Origin: Aeromicrobium wangtongii
GTDB taxonomy: Bacteria; Actinomycetota; Actinomycetes; Propionibacteriales; Nocardioidaceae
Reading direction: 5' to 3'
DNA length: 64,000 nt
NCBI RefSeq assembly: GCF_024584515.1
Contig: NZ_CP102173.1
Span: 744,001-808,000, forward strand
The notes below the pieces were generated by a model, which was not told where the DNA came from, did not search any database, and saw only the letters and a list, made by a program, of their open reading frames with translations. Position 1 is the stretch's first letter. Each line of letters begins with the position of its first letter. Positions 45,191-53,465 of this stretch are shown here, in pieces. A program made the translations under genes and the position numbers.

Positions 45191-45248
45191 CTCCGAGGTT
45201 CCTCAAGTAGAAGCCAGCTCGGAGACTGACGGTTTCCTGGTTGAAACG

Positions 45249-45644
45249 TCATTCGGCCCGCGTGACTCTGTTCGTGATTCGCCAGCCGGCGCTGGTCCGC
45301 GCCAGCGTGTCATCGTAAACGCCGAAGACGAGCGGCGTGGGTATCTCGGCAACCTTCCCGAGTACGACGAAGTAGCTTGTCGCTGTGGCGTGGTCCCCGT
45401 CGATGTCGACGCTGAGAGGCGTGACGAAATGGCGTGTATGCGATCCGGGTCCTGCGGTGCCAGCGGATCGACGGCCCTCAGCGCCCTCGGTAATGGCGGT
45501 GATTCCAGCCACAGTGCCAGCTGAATTCTCGACTAGAGCGTCGTCAGAATAAACGCTTGCGTAGGCCTCGAGCGGCAGTTCGTCTGCGACAAGAGCCGCC
45601 CGAACGATGAGATTGCGGATCGACTGCTCTTCGTTGGCTTCCAT
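45249..45644 (-). CDS. NTF2-like (SnoaL/ketosteroid-isomerase fold) protein
   Basis: 131 residues from ATG 45644, preceded by GAGGAGAACAG. The small alpha+beta cone fold is suggested by the N-terminal helix EEQSIRNLIVRAALVADE, YSDDALVENSAG near residue 32-43, TRHFVTPLSVDIDGDHATA near 70-88 and the final GWRITNRVTR, all typical of SnoaL-like proteins. The family includes isomerases, cyclases, dehydratases and non-catalytic binders. It diverges from the 45755/45841 unit and shares the operator at 45718, so it belongs to the island regulon. The catalytic role is unassigned. Confidence 0.8.
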   Translation of the reverse strand: MEANEEQSIRNLIVRAALVADELPLEAYASVYSDDALVENSAGTVAGITAITEGAEGRRSAGTAGPGSHTRHFVTPLSVDIDGDHATATSYFVVLGKVAEIPTPLVFGVYDDTLARTSAGWRITNRVTRAE

Positions 45645-45717
45645 AGCTGTTCTCCTCGCGGACTCAATCCGCCTTTGTTAGATCGGCTGGTCTATCGACA
45701 AACTACGCTGCGACAGT

Positions 45718-45733
45718 TATCATAACTATTCTA
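45718..45733. promoter_or_regulatory. Island operator between NTF2-like and SDR units (site 8)
   Basis: TATCAT-AACT-ATTCTA, embedded in GTTATCATAAC, itself a palindrome. It lies 74 bp from the reverse start and 22 bp before the small frame at 45755, so it can serve both directions. Confidence 0.6.
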
Positions 45734-45754
45734 GCCTAGATAACAGGGAGTTGC

Positions 45755-45844
45755 ATGAATCACTCGATCTGCTGGCCGCCGGCGGGGACGTCGCTGGAGA
45801 TTGCGGGCTATCGCTCACTTGACACCGGCTGGACGTTGGTATGA
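45755..45844 (+). CDS. Small ORF (29 residues) coupled to the following SDR
   Basis: ATG 45755 has AGGGAG four bases upstream, the best ribosome binding site in this unit. The product starts MNHSICWPPAGTSLEIAGYR and ends with a stop (45842-45844) that overlaps the SDR start as ATGA. The SDR start itself has no visible ribosome binding site. I do not recognise the peptide. Either it is a leader frame that feeds ribosomes to the SDR by coupling, or a real small protein. A similar arrangement occurs at 51985. Confidence 0.5.
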   Translation: MNHSICWPPAGTSLEIAGYRSLDTGWTLV

Positions 45845-46713
45845 GCGCCTCTGGCAGCTTCATCGATCAACTCGCGGGGCTCGACGGCAAGACAGCCGTA
45901 GTGATCGGCGGCGCGGGCGGCCTGGGTGGCTATGCGACGTGGGCGCTGGCGCGTGCTGGCGCGCGTGTCGTATCTCTTGACAAGGTTGATGCCGACCTCC
46001 ATCAGTTCGATGCCGCAAGTCTTGCAAACATTGAGTTCATTCAAGGCGATGCGCGAGACGCGGACGATCTGCAGCGGACATTTGTCGCGGCCGGCCCGCG
46101 AGTAGATGTTTTGGTGTGCGTAATCGGTGGAAGTTTCTTCGCAGAGTTTGAATCGTTGAGTGAGAACGCCGTCCAGAGCCTGGTGACACTGAACTTCTTG
46201 GCCCCAGTCGACGCGATCAGAGCCGCACTCCCCTTGATGAAGACCCATGGGGGATCGGTCATCACGATCACCTCCACCGAGGCTCATCGGGGATGTCCTC
46301 GGATGTCGATCTACGCGGCCATGAAGGCTGCCATGACCAGCATGACCGCAACGCTTGCAGTCGAGCTGGGCCATGCGGGGGTGCGGTTTAACACAATCGC
46401 TCCCGACGTGGTCCAAACGCCGAATCTGGAGCGACTGCTTCAAGAAGAATCGTATCCGGATGAGGCGGTGCAGCGTCGATATCGCGCGAGCGTCCCGCTT
46501 GGCCGCCCAGGCGTTCGGGAAGATTTTGTGGGCGCCGTGTTGTTCCTGGCGTCGGACTTGTCGAAGTACGTGACGGGGCAAGCGTTGAAGGTCGACGGTG
46601 GAACGTCGGCGGCACCGGGGTTCATGAATTGGGACGAACACGGATGGTTCTGCTTCCTGCCCATGGAGGTCAGTGCCGCGATAGGCGAGCGTGTGCCAGA
46701 TCAGACGTCCTGA
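45841..46713 (+). CDS. Short-chain dehydrogenase/reductase, long C-terminal tail
   Basis: 290 residues from ATG 45841. The Rossmann motif is GGAGGLGG near residues 23-30; NNAG is replaced by CVIGGSF near 97-103; the serine is in ITSTEAHR and the active-site pair YAAMK is near 159-163. After the usual end (KVDGGTSAAPG) comes a 30-residue tail with NWDEHGWFCFLP. It should act on an alcohol/ketone; the tail could form a substrate lid. It is translated by coupling to the small frame before it. Confidence 0.8.
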   Translation: MSASGSFIDQLAGLDGKTAVVIGGAGGLGGYATWALARAGARVVSLDKVDADLHQFDAASLANIEFIQGDARDADDLQRTFVAAGPRVDVLVCVIGGSFFAEFESLSENAVQSLVTLNFLAPVDAIRAALPLMKTHGGSVITITSTEAHRGCPRMSIYAAMKAAMTSMTATLAVELGHAGVRFNTIAPDVVQTPNLERLLQEESYPDEAVQRRYRASVPLGRPGVREDFVGAVLFLASDLSKYVTGQALKVDGGTSAAPGFMNWDEHGWFCFLPMEVSAAIGERVPDQTS

Positions 46714-46739
46714 CGCCTTGCCGGTGCGGCCGGCGGGGT

Positions 46740-46755
46740 AATTATCACAATAATA
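46740..46755. promoter_or_regulatory. Island operator before the third SDR/BVMO unit (site 9)
   Basis: AATTAT-CACA-ATAATA: good half-sites but an atypical centre, so weaker than the others. It lies 107 bp before ATG 46863. Confidence 0.5.
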
Positions 46756-46765
46756 ACGATGTACT

Positions 46766-46789
46766 CGTGGGATGGGTGTCTATCCCACG
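46766..46789 (+). other. Perfect hairpin in the leader of the SDR/BVMO unit
   Basis: CGTGGGAT-N8-ATCCCACG, an 8-bp perfect stem 10 bp after operator site 9 and ~74 bp before the SDR start. It may stabilise the mRNA 5' end or bind a regulator; no T-run follows. Confidence 0.45.
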
Positions 46790-46862
46790 CTGAAAGTGAA
46801 TGGAGCGGGGACATGGTTGGAGACATCAGGGTGACAGTTGGTCACAAACGAGATGGGACACG

Positions 46863-47663
46863 ATGATGGCGCAGACTGACGTGCTTGGCCTCGATGGTGC
46901 GGCGGCGATCGTGCTTGGAGTCGGACCCGGCATGGGGCTGGAGACCGTGCGGGTTTTGGCCTCTGCCGGCGCCCGTGTCACATGCGTCGACCTTCAAGAA
47001 GATATCGCCGAATCCGCCAAGGAGCTTGCCGCCGAGCTAGGTAGTGAAGGTATGGCTTTGACCGGGGATGCCACCGATCGGTCATTCGTAGATTCGGTCG
47101 TCGAGCAATCTGTGTCGCGATGGGGACGACTCGACAGTTCAGTCTCCATCATAGGCAGGAACCAACTGGCAACGCTCGAAGAATCGACGGACGAGAACTG
47201 GACGTCCAACTGGGACATCAACCTTCGACCTCCGCTTTTGTTGACCCAAGCGTCCGCCAAAGCCATGAAAAAGCAAGGTTCGGGCAGCATCGTTGTCATC
47301 ACGTCTATTAACGGAACCCTGTCGTCGCCTCGCGCCGCGGCGTACGGCGCCGCCAAGGCCGGACTGGTGTCGATGATGAGGACGGCGGCTGTCGAGTTTG
47401 GACGGTCCGGAGTCCGCGTGAATGCTATTTCACCCGGGGTCGTCTTGACTCCACGTATCTCTTTCTTGGCCGGCTCCGAAGAAGGGGCGCAGTTCGAAGC
47501 AAGAATTCCTATGGGAAGACTCGGTTCGCCTCACGAGATCGCGAACACCGCCTTGTTTCTCGCTAGTCCGATGTCGTCCTATGTGACGGGCCAAGTCATC
47601 GGCGTCGATGGGGGCGCGTCGGTTGCTTACCAGCTTCCGACGCCGGAGTGGAAGCAGCACTGA
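46863..47663 (+). CDS. Short-chain dehydrogenase/reductase with altered cofactor loop
   Basis: 266 residues from ATG 46863 (ATG 46866 is equally possible); an upstream ATG at 46800 would add an unlikely 21-residue extension through the leader. The usual TGxxxGIG is replaced by LGVGPGMG near residues 18-25, NNAG by IIGRN near 94-98; ITSINGT (serine) and YGAAK near 161-165 are kept. It should still bind NAD(P). It is probably co-transcribed with the BVMO gene 150 bp downstream, since no island operator lies between them. It could supply the ketone substrate of that enzyme. Confidence 0.82.
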   Translation: MMAQTDVLGLDGAAAIVLGVGPGMGLETVRVLASAGARVTCVDLQEDIAESAKELAAELGSEGMALTGDATDRSFVDSVVEQSVSRWGRLDSSVSIIGRNQLATLEESTDENWTSNWDINLRPPLLLTQASAKAMKKQGSGSIVVITSINGTLSSPRAAAYGAAKAGLVSMMRTAAVEFGRSGVRVNAISPGVVLTPRISFLAGSEEGAQFEARIPMGRLGSPHEIANTALFLASPMSSYVTGQVIGVDGGASVAYQLPTPEWKQH

Positions 47664-47813
47664 AGTCACCGAGGGCTCCGGCCGCGAGCGACTGGAGGGC
47701 TCCCCACCTCTTCGCACAGTCGGCGCGATGGCGCCGAACCGCACAGGCACGCCGGCGCGGCCGGTGAGGGGGCCGAGGTCCTTATCCACGCACTACTGGA
47801 AGAAGAGGCAAGT

Positions 47814-49310
47814 ATGTCCATGACCGATACCGGGCGTCGACGTGACAAGGCGAGTTCGGGCGCACCGTGGCCACGGATTTGCATCGTAGGCGGTGGGCTG
47901 GGAGGCATCGGAACCGCTGTAAAGCTCAGACAGGCCGGCTACGAGCAGTTCACCATCTTTGAGTCCTCGTCGGGGCCTGGTGGAACCTGGCACACGAATC
48001 GTTATCCCGGATGCGAAGTTGACACCAGCTCCAAGGGCTATTCGTTCTCGTTCATGGACTACCCCTGGTCGAGCACGCACGCCAGACAGCCCGAGCTGCT
48101 TGGTTACGCGGAAGCCATGATTGAACGCTTTAACCTCCGCGACCGGTTTCGGTTTAACACTCGCGTCGTGGAGGCGCGTTGGGACGATGGTCGCGGCGCC
48201 TACTCAGTAATTCTCGAATCAGGAGAGACGCTCGAGTTCGATGTCCTGGTCAGTGCGGTCGGGATGTTCGCGTTGCCGAACATTCCGCAGTGGCCTGGAA
48301 TGGAGAGCTTCGGTGGCGAAATGTTCCATAGCTCTCAGTGGCCGGAATCGATCGATCTCAGCGGCAAGCGTGTGGCTGTGGTGGGTACCGGGAGTACAGC
48401 CTCGCAAATCGTCCCTGAGGTGGCGCAGGTTGCCGAGACGGTCAAGGTATTCCAGCGGCAGCCAGGGTGGATCCTGCCCAAACCCGTCCGAACCTTCGAC
48501 GACGCGGAGAAGCGTCGAATCGGACGACGGCGCTTGCGGCGCAAAGCCCGACGGGCTCTCATGTTTTGGGAGTACGGCGTTGCCGCCAAGGGGTTCACAG
48601 TGGGTTCACGCCAGCATCGGAAAATGACGGGGATAGCTCTGGAATATCTCGACTCCGCTGTTACCGACCCGGTGATCCGTCAGGCGTTGACACCGTCGTA
48701 CCCGTTTGGCTGCAAGCGGCCCATCAAGACCTCCGGGTTTCTTGAGTCATTTAACAGGAGCGACGTTGAGTTGGTGGCGCAGTCAGTCACTGCGGTCTCC
48801 CCGTCCGGGCTGATCGACTCAGCGGGAAAGGAGCACCCGCTTGACGCAGTCATCATCGCTACCGGATTTCATGCTTCGAAGTACCTCGCCACCTTGCCGG
48901 TGTACGGGTTGGATGGCGTCGAACTGCAAGAGGCGTGGGATGGAGACCCTCAGGCGTTTCTGGGCATCACCGTTCCGCGTTTCCCCAATCTCTTCATCTT
49001 GTACGGCCCTAACACCAACGGTGGCGGTCCCATCACGTCTCAGATCGAACGTCAGATCGAGTTCACCGTTCGAGCTATTCGGCGCGCTGAGAAGCTGGGA
49101 CGGCACACGATTCTGACAGATCCCTCCGCCTTGACGTCCTTCGTTGCGGAGGTGGATCAGCTCAACGCACAGGTGCAGTCGGCAGCGGATGCGGGATGCA
49201 ACAACTACTACGTGTCCGAATCTGGCCGCAATGTCACCCAGTGGCCGACGAGTCACTTGCGATACATCCTGGCCCTCAGACGTGGGTTCGGGCGGCTCCG
49301 TTTTCAATGA
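47814..49310 (+). CDS. Flavin-containing Baeyer-Villiger-type monooxygenase
   Basis: 498 residues from ATG 47814 with AGAGG six bases upstream. FAD motif GGGLGGIG near residues 26-33, GTWHTNRYPGCEVD near 57-70, the Baeyer-Villiger fingerprint FGGEMFHSSQWP near 166-177, NADPH motif GTGSTASQIV near 191-200, and the late ATGF segment near 351-354 are all present. It should insert oxygen next to a ketone using NADPH and O2, giving an ester or lactone. It is a prime candidate for the ring-opening step of the island, with the esterase or cyclase-family hydrolase acting on the product. Length is normal for group-B BVMOs. Confidence 0.86.
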   Translation: MSMTDTGRRRDKASSGAPWPRICIVGGGLGGIGTAVKLRQAGYEQFTIFESSSGPGGTWHTNRYPGCEVDTSSKGYSFSFMDYPWSSTHARQPELLGYAEAMIERFNLRDRFRFNTRVVEARWDDGRGAYSVILESGETLEFDVLVSAVGMFALPNIPQWPGMESFGGEMFHSSQWPESIDLSGKRVAVVGTGSTASQIVPEVAQVAETVKVFQRQPGWILPKPVRTFDDAEKRRIGRRRLRRKARRALMFWEYGVAAKGFTVGSRQHRKMTGIALEYLDSAVTDPVIRQALTPSYPFGCKRPIKTSGFLESFNRSDVELVAQSVTAVSPSGLIDSAGKEHPLDAVIIATGFHASKYLATLPVYGLDGVELQEAWDGDPQAFLGITVPRFPNLFILYGPNTNGGGPITSQIERQIEFTVRAIRRAEKLGRHTILTDPSALTSFVAEVDQLNAQVQSAADAGCNNYYVSESGRNVTQWPTSHLRYILALRRGFGRLRFQ

Positions 49311-49400
49311 TGCAGGCGCCCCCCGCGATGTCCTGGGTGCTCGTCGCGCGAACGACCTCGGTCGGTGCGCCTCGGACGCGGAATTACCCACAGCCGAGGC

Positions 49401-49419
49401 AATTAATACTATTATAGTA
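49401..49419. promoter_or_regulatory. Island operator before the second acyl-CoA synthetase (site 10)
   Basis: AATTAA-TACT-ATTATA (49401-49416), overlapping the near-perfect palindrome TACTATTATAGTA (49407-49419). A possible -35 TTACCC (49384) and -10 TACTAT (49407) are 17 bp apart. It ends 40 bp before the start codon. Confidence 0.6.
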
Positions 49420-49459
49420 GATTTACCCGAGGCGAAGTTGCCTCGAAGATTTAGGAGAA

Positions 49460-51013
49460 ATGCGCACCATGCTCCCCAGCGTCTTGCATTATTTGGAAAG
49501 TCACGCACACGCCGATCCAGGAAGGCCCTTGATCCTCGATGCTGGGGGAGACCTGTCGTACTCGGAGGTTCGGTCTCGGGCGCGAGCGCTTGCTGACTCT
49601 CTCCGAAGGGAAGGGGTAGGGGCTGGCGACAGAGTCGTGCTCTGGCTGCCCAACAGTCCTGAGTGGGTCATTGTTGGCCTGGCTGTTCAGTACGCTGGCG
49701 CCATCGTCGTTCCTATCAACACCCGGTGGACCGTGTCGGAAGCCGCCTATATCCTTGAAAAGACCCGAGCGAGAGCAGTCGTGGCATCGGAAAAATTTCT
49801 CGGCAGAGATTATTTGACCGAGATCGAGTCATTCGCAGGAGAATTCCCGTCCCTCGAGCTGTTCATCTCCGTTGATGGCGATAGCACGCGACAAGCCACG
49901 GTCGCTTCGCTGATTGATCAAGGTTGTGCGTCCGACCCTGCAATCGATGCGCAACTCAATCGTGTGGCCCCCGGTGATACGAGCGACATCATGTTCACGT
50001 CCGGCACCACGGGGCTTCCCAAAGGCGCCAAGATCACGCACGGGTCGACGCTCGCAGCGATCTTGGGGGCCAACGAGCGTCTGCTCCTCAGGCCAGACGA
50101 CCGGCAACTCATTGTTAATCCATTTTTCCATATGTTTGGCTACAAGCACGGGTGGAGTTATTGTGTCGTGATCGGCGCGTCATTCTACCCCGAACCCGTC
50201 TTCGATCCCGCCCGGGCCGCCGATATAATCGAGAAGTTTCGAGTGACGGTCTTTTCGGGTCCGCCGACGCTCTTCGAATCATTGATGGCGCTCCCAGACT
50301 TTGAGTCGCGCGACTTCAGCACCCTTCGCTTCAGTCTGACTGGGGCGACAAATGTTCCGCCGGACACGGTGCGAAAACTGCAATCTGCCCTGGGTATCGA
50401 TCATGTAGCAAATGGCTACGGCCTTACGGAATCGACAGCGTGTGGCACCCACACCTCGATCGATGACGATATCGAGGTGGTCGCGACCACCACCGGTCGG
50501 CCGCTTGACGTCCTCGAATTCCGAATCGTAGGGCCCGACGGCGCAATGTGCGACGTTGACGAACCTGGCGAGATCGAAATCCGAGGACCCGTACTGATGA
50601 GCGGGTACTTCGAGGATGACGCAGCCACCGCCGCGACGATCGATGCCGACGGATGGCTGCACACTGGCGACATCGGCGCTGCCGACGCTGCGGGCAACAT
50701 CCGAATCGTCGGTCGCCTCAAGGAAGTCATCATCGTTGGCGGGTTCAACGTGTACCCGGCAGAGGTGGAGCGAGTGTTAAATTCTCATCCCTCCATCGCG
50801 AGTTCTGCTGTTGTGGGCGTGCCCGACGATCGCCTAGGGGAGGTCCCCGTGGCCTACCTCGAGGTGACTGAGCCGCTAGAAGGTATGGAGAAATGGTGCC
50901 GCGAGAGGTTGGCCAATTACAAGCAGCCCCGGGAGTTCATCTTGGTGGACCAGATGCCTCGCAACGCGATGGGGAAGATCGTCAAGTCCGACCTGCAGAA
51001 GTGCGGCGCGTAA
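49460..51013 (+). CDS. Acyl-CoA synthetase (AMP-forming, FadD3-like)
   Basis: 517 residues from ATG 49460 (AGGAG two bases away) or ATG 49469 (11 bases away); the second is a credible alternative. ANL motifs: FTSGTTGLPKGAKITH near residues 179-194, YGLTESTACGTH near 320-331, DGWLHTGD near 396-403, GRLKEVIIVGGFNVYPAEVE near 417-436 and the catalytic lysine in RNAMGKIVK near 503-511. In layout it resembles the FadD3-type synthetases that activate ring-derived propionates in steroid degradation. It should activate a different acid from the 24283 enzyme. It has its own operator and promoter. Confidence 0.87.
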   Translation: MRTMLPSVLHYLESHAHADPGRPLILDAGGDLSYSEVRSRARALADSLRREGVGAGDRVVLWLPNSPEWVIVGLAVQYAGAIVVPINTRWTVSEAAYILEKTRARAVVASEKFLGRDYLTEIESFAGEFPSLELFISVDGDSTRQATVASLIDQGCASDPAIDAQLNRVAPGDTSDIMFTSGTTGLPKGAKITHGSTLAAILGANERLLLRPDDRQLIVNPFFHMFGYKHGWSYCVVIGASFYPEPVFDPARAADIIEKFRVTVFSGPPTLFESLMALPDFESRDFSTLRFSLTGATNVPPDTVRKLQSALGIDHVANGYGLTESTACGTHTSIDDDIEVVATTTGRPLDVLEFRIVGPDGAMCDVDEPGEIEIRGPVLMSGYFEDDAATAATIDADGWLHTGDIGAADAAGNIRIVGRLKEVIIVGGFNVYPAEVERVLNSHPSIASSAVVGVPDDRLGEVPVAYLEVTEPLEGMEKWCRERLANYKQPREFILVDQMPRNAMGKIVKSDLQKCGA

Positions 51014-51068
51014 CTGAGTCGCGGGGTGTTTCCCGTCGCATGGGCGCGCCATCAACGTCCGCTGCTAT

Positions 51069-51093
51069 TAGGATAGTTGCTATGGCAATCCTA
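51069..51093. promoter_or_regulatory. Island operator before the GntR gene, autoregulatory (site 11)
   Basis: GATAGT-TGCT-ATGGCA (51072-51087) inside a larger dyad TAGGAT...ATCCTA (51069-51093). It diverges from consensus and lies 20 bp before the gene, consistent with weaker autoregulation. Confidence 0.55.
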
Positions 51094-51113
51094 GTGTCGG
51101 TGAGGTTTCTGTG

Positions 51114-51863
51114 ATGGCAAACGAACGAGTCAAGCATGTGCGGGTCGCAGACACGTTGGCTGACGACCTGCGAACGCGCATATTCAGCGGCGCGTTGAAG
51201 GACGGAAGACTCCCTCCGCAGCACCAGCTCGCAGAGGAGGCGGGTGTCGGTCTCGTGTCTGTTCGAGAAGCTCTGAGAATTCTCGAGTCGGAAGGCCTGA
51301 TCTTCATTAAAAGGGGCAACCAGGGCGGTGCTGAAATTCGGCGTCCGGACCCTCGCACAGCGTCGTTCTCGCTGGGGTTGGTGCTCCAAAGCACTGGGAC
51401 AACACTCGCGGAACTGAGTGCAGCGTTGCGAGCGTTCGAGCCGTACTGTGCTCGCATGTGCGCGGGGTCGGACGACTGCGCGCAGATCGCAGACGAGCTG
51501 GAACACATCAATGATGAGTTGTCTGGTCTCATCGACGACGCCAATGGATTTACGCCGGCGGCACGACGATTCCATGCCAGGCTAGTTGAATTGTGTCCTA
51601 ACCGGGCGGTTGCGCTGGTGGTCCAATCCCTCGTCGACTTATGGAGCATCCAAGAGGACCAGTGGGCGCGCCGAATGAACGATGCTCGTGCGTACCCGGG
51701 CCCAAAGTACCGAATCGACGTGGTGAGCGTGCACGGCCGGCTAATCCAAGCCATCAGAGATGGAGACGAGGACGAAGCTGAGCGTACCGCGAGTTCCCAC
51801 CTCCACGCAACGCAGTTGTACGTCATGCAGGGTCGAGAGCCAGAGGGCGTGCGGGTCACCTGA
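51114..51863 (+). CDS. GntR-family (FadR/FCD subgroup) transcriptional regulator
   Basis: 249 residues from ATG 51114 (GTG 51111 adjacent). The N-terminal winged helix covers about residues 5-75: LADDLRTRIFSGALKDGRLP and LAEEAGVGLVSVREALRILE, then GLIFIKRGNQGGAEI as the wing. The C-terminal helical FCD domain (about 90-240) holds RFHARLVEL and VVSVHGRLIQAIRDGDEDEA with the histidines and acidic residues expected for metal/ligand binding. It is the only regulator gene of the island, and an operator of the same family precedes it, so it is the best candidate for the protein binding all the TATNAT-WGCT-ATNATA sites. The ligand may be a CoA thioester or acid intermediate; this is inference. Confidence 0.85.
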   Translation: MANERVKHVRVADTLADDLRTRIFSGALKDGRLPPQHQLAEEAGVGLVSVREALRILESEGLIFIKRGNQGGAEIRRPDPRTASFSLGLVLQSTGTTLAELSAALRAFEPYCARMCAGSDDCAQIADELEHINDELSGLIDDANGFTPAARRFHARLVELCPNRAVALVVQSLVDLWSIQEDQWARRMNDARAYPGPKYRIDVVSVHGRLIQAIRDGDEDEAERTASSHLHATQLYVMQGREPEGVRVT

Positions 51864-51952
51864 ATCCGCGTGCATTGGCGCGACGAGCTCGACAGAGTCT
51901 CGGCGCTGAACTTTGCAGCTCTGGTAATTGGGCCATGGTGACTAGCTAGCGC

Positions 51953-51968
51953 TATCATAGCTGCAATA
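51953..51968. promoter_or_regulatory. Island operator before the MFS unit (site 12)
   Basis: TATCAT-AGCT-GCAATA: left half and centre perfect. It lies 16 bp before ATG 51985. Confidence 0.6.
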
Positions 51969-51984
51969 GCGATGGAGGCGTCAG

Positions 51985-52191
51985 ATGCGCGAGGTCGAAT
52001 GTGTGCGAGCCGGAGCGGCCAAGGCTAGCGGTGTCTTTGGACGTGTGATCGCTCCCGGTGAAACTGCGGCTGAACCACGGCGTCCGTCCTTATCAGGCCC
52101 CACCGAAACAAAGCTGTCTTGGCGTCCCAGAGATCCCCATAGGCTCCCGCTGGGAGTCGGCATGCCTCTTCTTGGGTGGAACGAGGGGTGA
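51985..52191 (+). CDS. Small ORF (68 residues) coupled to the MFS gene
   Basis: ATG 51985 has GGAGG six bases upstream, directly after operator site 12. The frame runs to a stop at 52189-52191 that overlaps the likely MFS start GTG 52188. The product (start MREVECVRAGAAKASGVFGR) is rich in Arg, Pro and Gly, has no membrane segment or signal peptide, and resembles nothing I know. It might be a genuine small protein, or a leader frame that delivers ribosomes to the MFS gene. Codon use was not tested. Confidence 0.45.
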   Translation: MREVECVRAGAAKASGVFGRVIAPGETAAEPRRPSLSGPTETKLSWRPRDPHRLPLGVGMPLLGWNEG

Positions 52192-53402
52192 GTGCTGCCG
52201 AAACGCCGCCGGTGCTCGCTAGCGCTCGACGCCCCTGGGTGGTGATCTTTGACAGAAAGTTCGGCGCGCTGTTCTGGGGAAAGCTTCTGAGTACCACCGG
52301 AGTGTGGATGCACAGTGTGGTTGCAGCGATTGTCGTCTTCGACACCACCGGCTCGACCCTGTTGGTTGGACTGATTACGGTCGCGCAGTTCAGTCCCCAA
52401 CTCCTGTTGACGATGCTGAGCGGAAAGTGGGCAGATCGGGGGAATCTGCGCGCCCAGATTGTGGCTGGCCGGGTCCTGTCGGCGTGCGGATCGGTTGGGC
52501 TGGCGATCTGGATCTGGTGGGCTAGTCCCAGCGGAGACGCGTTGGCGGCGAGTGTCATCGTCTCTTCTGTCGTCGTTGGGGTGGGGTTCGTGATCGGTGG
52601 GCCGGCTATGCAGTCGATCGTGCCATCCTTGGTGAGGCCCTCTGAACTCGCTTTGGGGGTGACGCTGAATTCTGTGCCACTGACCGCTGGGCGGATAGCC
52701 GGGCCAATTATCGGCGCGACTATGTACCGTGACGGATCCCCTGCGCTCGTCTTTCTTGTTGCTGGCCTGTGTCACCTCCTGTTCGCTGTCGCGGCGGCAA
52801 CGCTTCCGCCGACTGACCGGCGATTGAATGGATCCGACGATGATGACTCGATCAAGGCCGCGCTGGCCTATGTTTGGCGAGATCGCAAACTCTGCATCCA
52901 GTTGGTCGCGGTGGCGGCGATTGGGTTTGGTGCAGAGCCTTCCTTGACGTTGGCGCCCGGGCTTGCGCGAGATGTGGGACTGGGGGCCGAGTTTGTGGGC
53001 CACCTTTCTGCCGCCTTCGGTGTCGGCGCAGCACTCGCGCTCATAGTCGTGTCGTGTTGGTCGACACTTCGACCCTCGGTAGCAGGTTTGGTCGGCCTAT
53101 CAGTGACGAGTATCAGTCTCTTAGGTGCTGCGTTGACGAGGGACCCGGTCGCGCTGCTTTTGTGTTTCGTCCTGGGCGGTGCAGGCTTCTCGAGTTCTTT
53201 GGCCGGCTTCACCACGTTGATACATGGACGTGTGCATGACAGGTACCGGGGCCGTGTCATGGCGCTCTGGTTGCTCGGATTCATTGGTTCTAGGCCGATA
53301 GCAGCGGGAATAGTCGGCGGACTGGGCGAAATTGCCGGAGTGGCACTCGCGTTCGCCATCGTGTCTGTCGTAGTGGGCGGCGTGGCTCTCGCGGCGCGAT
53401 GA
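52188..53402 (+). CDS. Major facilitator superfamily transporter
   Basis: 404 residues from GTG 52188; GTG 52176 is an in-frame alternative, but the GTGA overlap with the small frame before it favours 52188. About 10-12 membrane segments are visible, with an early GKLLSTTGVWMHSVVAAIVV and the loop GKWADRGNLRAQIVAGRVLS (the family GxxADRxxRR-like loop between TM2 and TM3). A hydrophilic central loop with SDDDDSIKAA follows TM6. It belongs to the MFS_3-like (enterobactin exporter-type) group. It could import or export a pathway compound; direction cannot be decided from sequence. Confidence 0.83.
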   Translation: MSAAETPPVLASARRPWVVIFDRKFGALFWGKLLSTTGVWMHSVVAAIVVFDTTGSTLLVGLITVAQFSPQLLLTMLSGKWADRGNLRAQIVAGRVLSACGSVGLAIWIWWASPSGDALAASVIVSSVVVGVGFVIGGPAMQSIVPSLVRPSELALGVTLNSVPLTAGRIAGPIIGATMYRDGSPALVFLVAGLCHLLFAVAAATLPPTDRRLNGSDDDDSIKAALAYVWRDRKLCIQLVAVAAIGFGAEPSLTLAPGLARDVGLGAEFVGHLSAAFGVGAALALIVVSCWSTLRPSVAGLVGLSVTSISLLGAALTRDPVALLLCFVLGGAGFSSSLAGFTTLIHGRVHDRYRGRVMALWLLGFIGSRPIAAGIVGGLGEIAGVALAFAIVSVVVGGVALAAR

Positions 53403-53449
53403 CTAGCCGCGCCCCATCGTCCGTGGCGCCGTCGCTTCGGCAGTATGGC

Positions 53450-53465
53450 TATGATAGCTATCATT
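53450..53465. promoter_or_regulatory. Island operator before the epimerase unit (site 13)
   Basis: TATGAT-AGCT-ATCATT; the central 14 bases ATGATAGCTATCAT are a perfect palindrome. TATGAT at 53465-53470 may be the -10. It lies 77 bp before the start codon. Confidence 0.7.
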
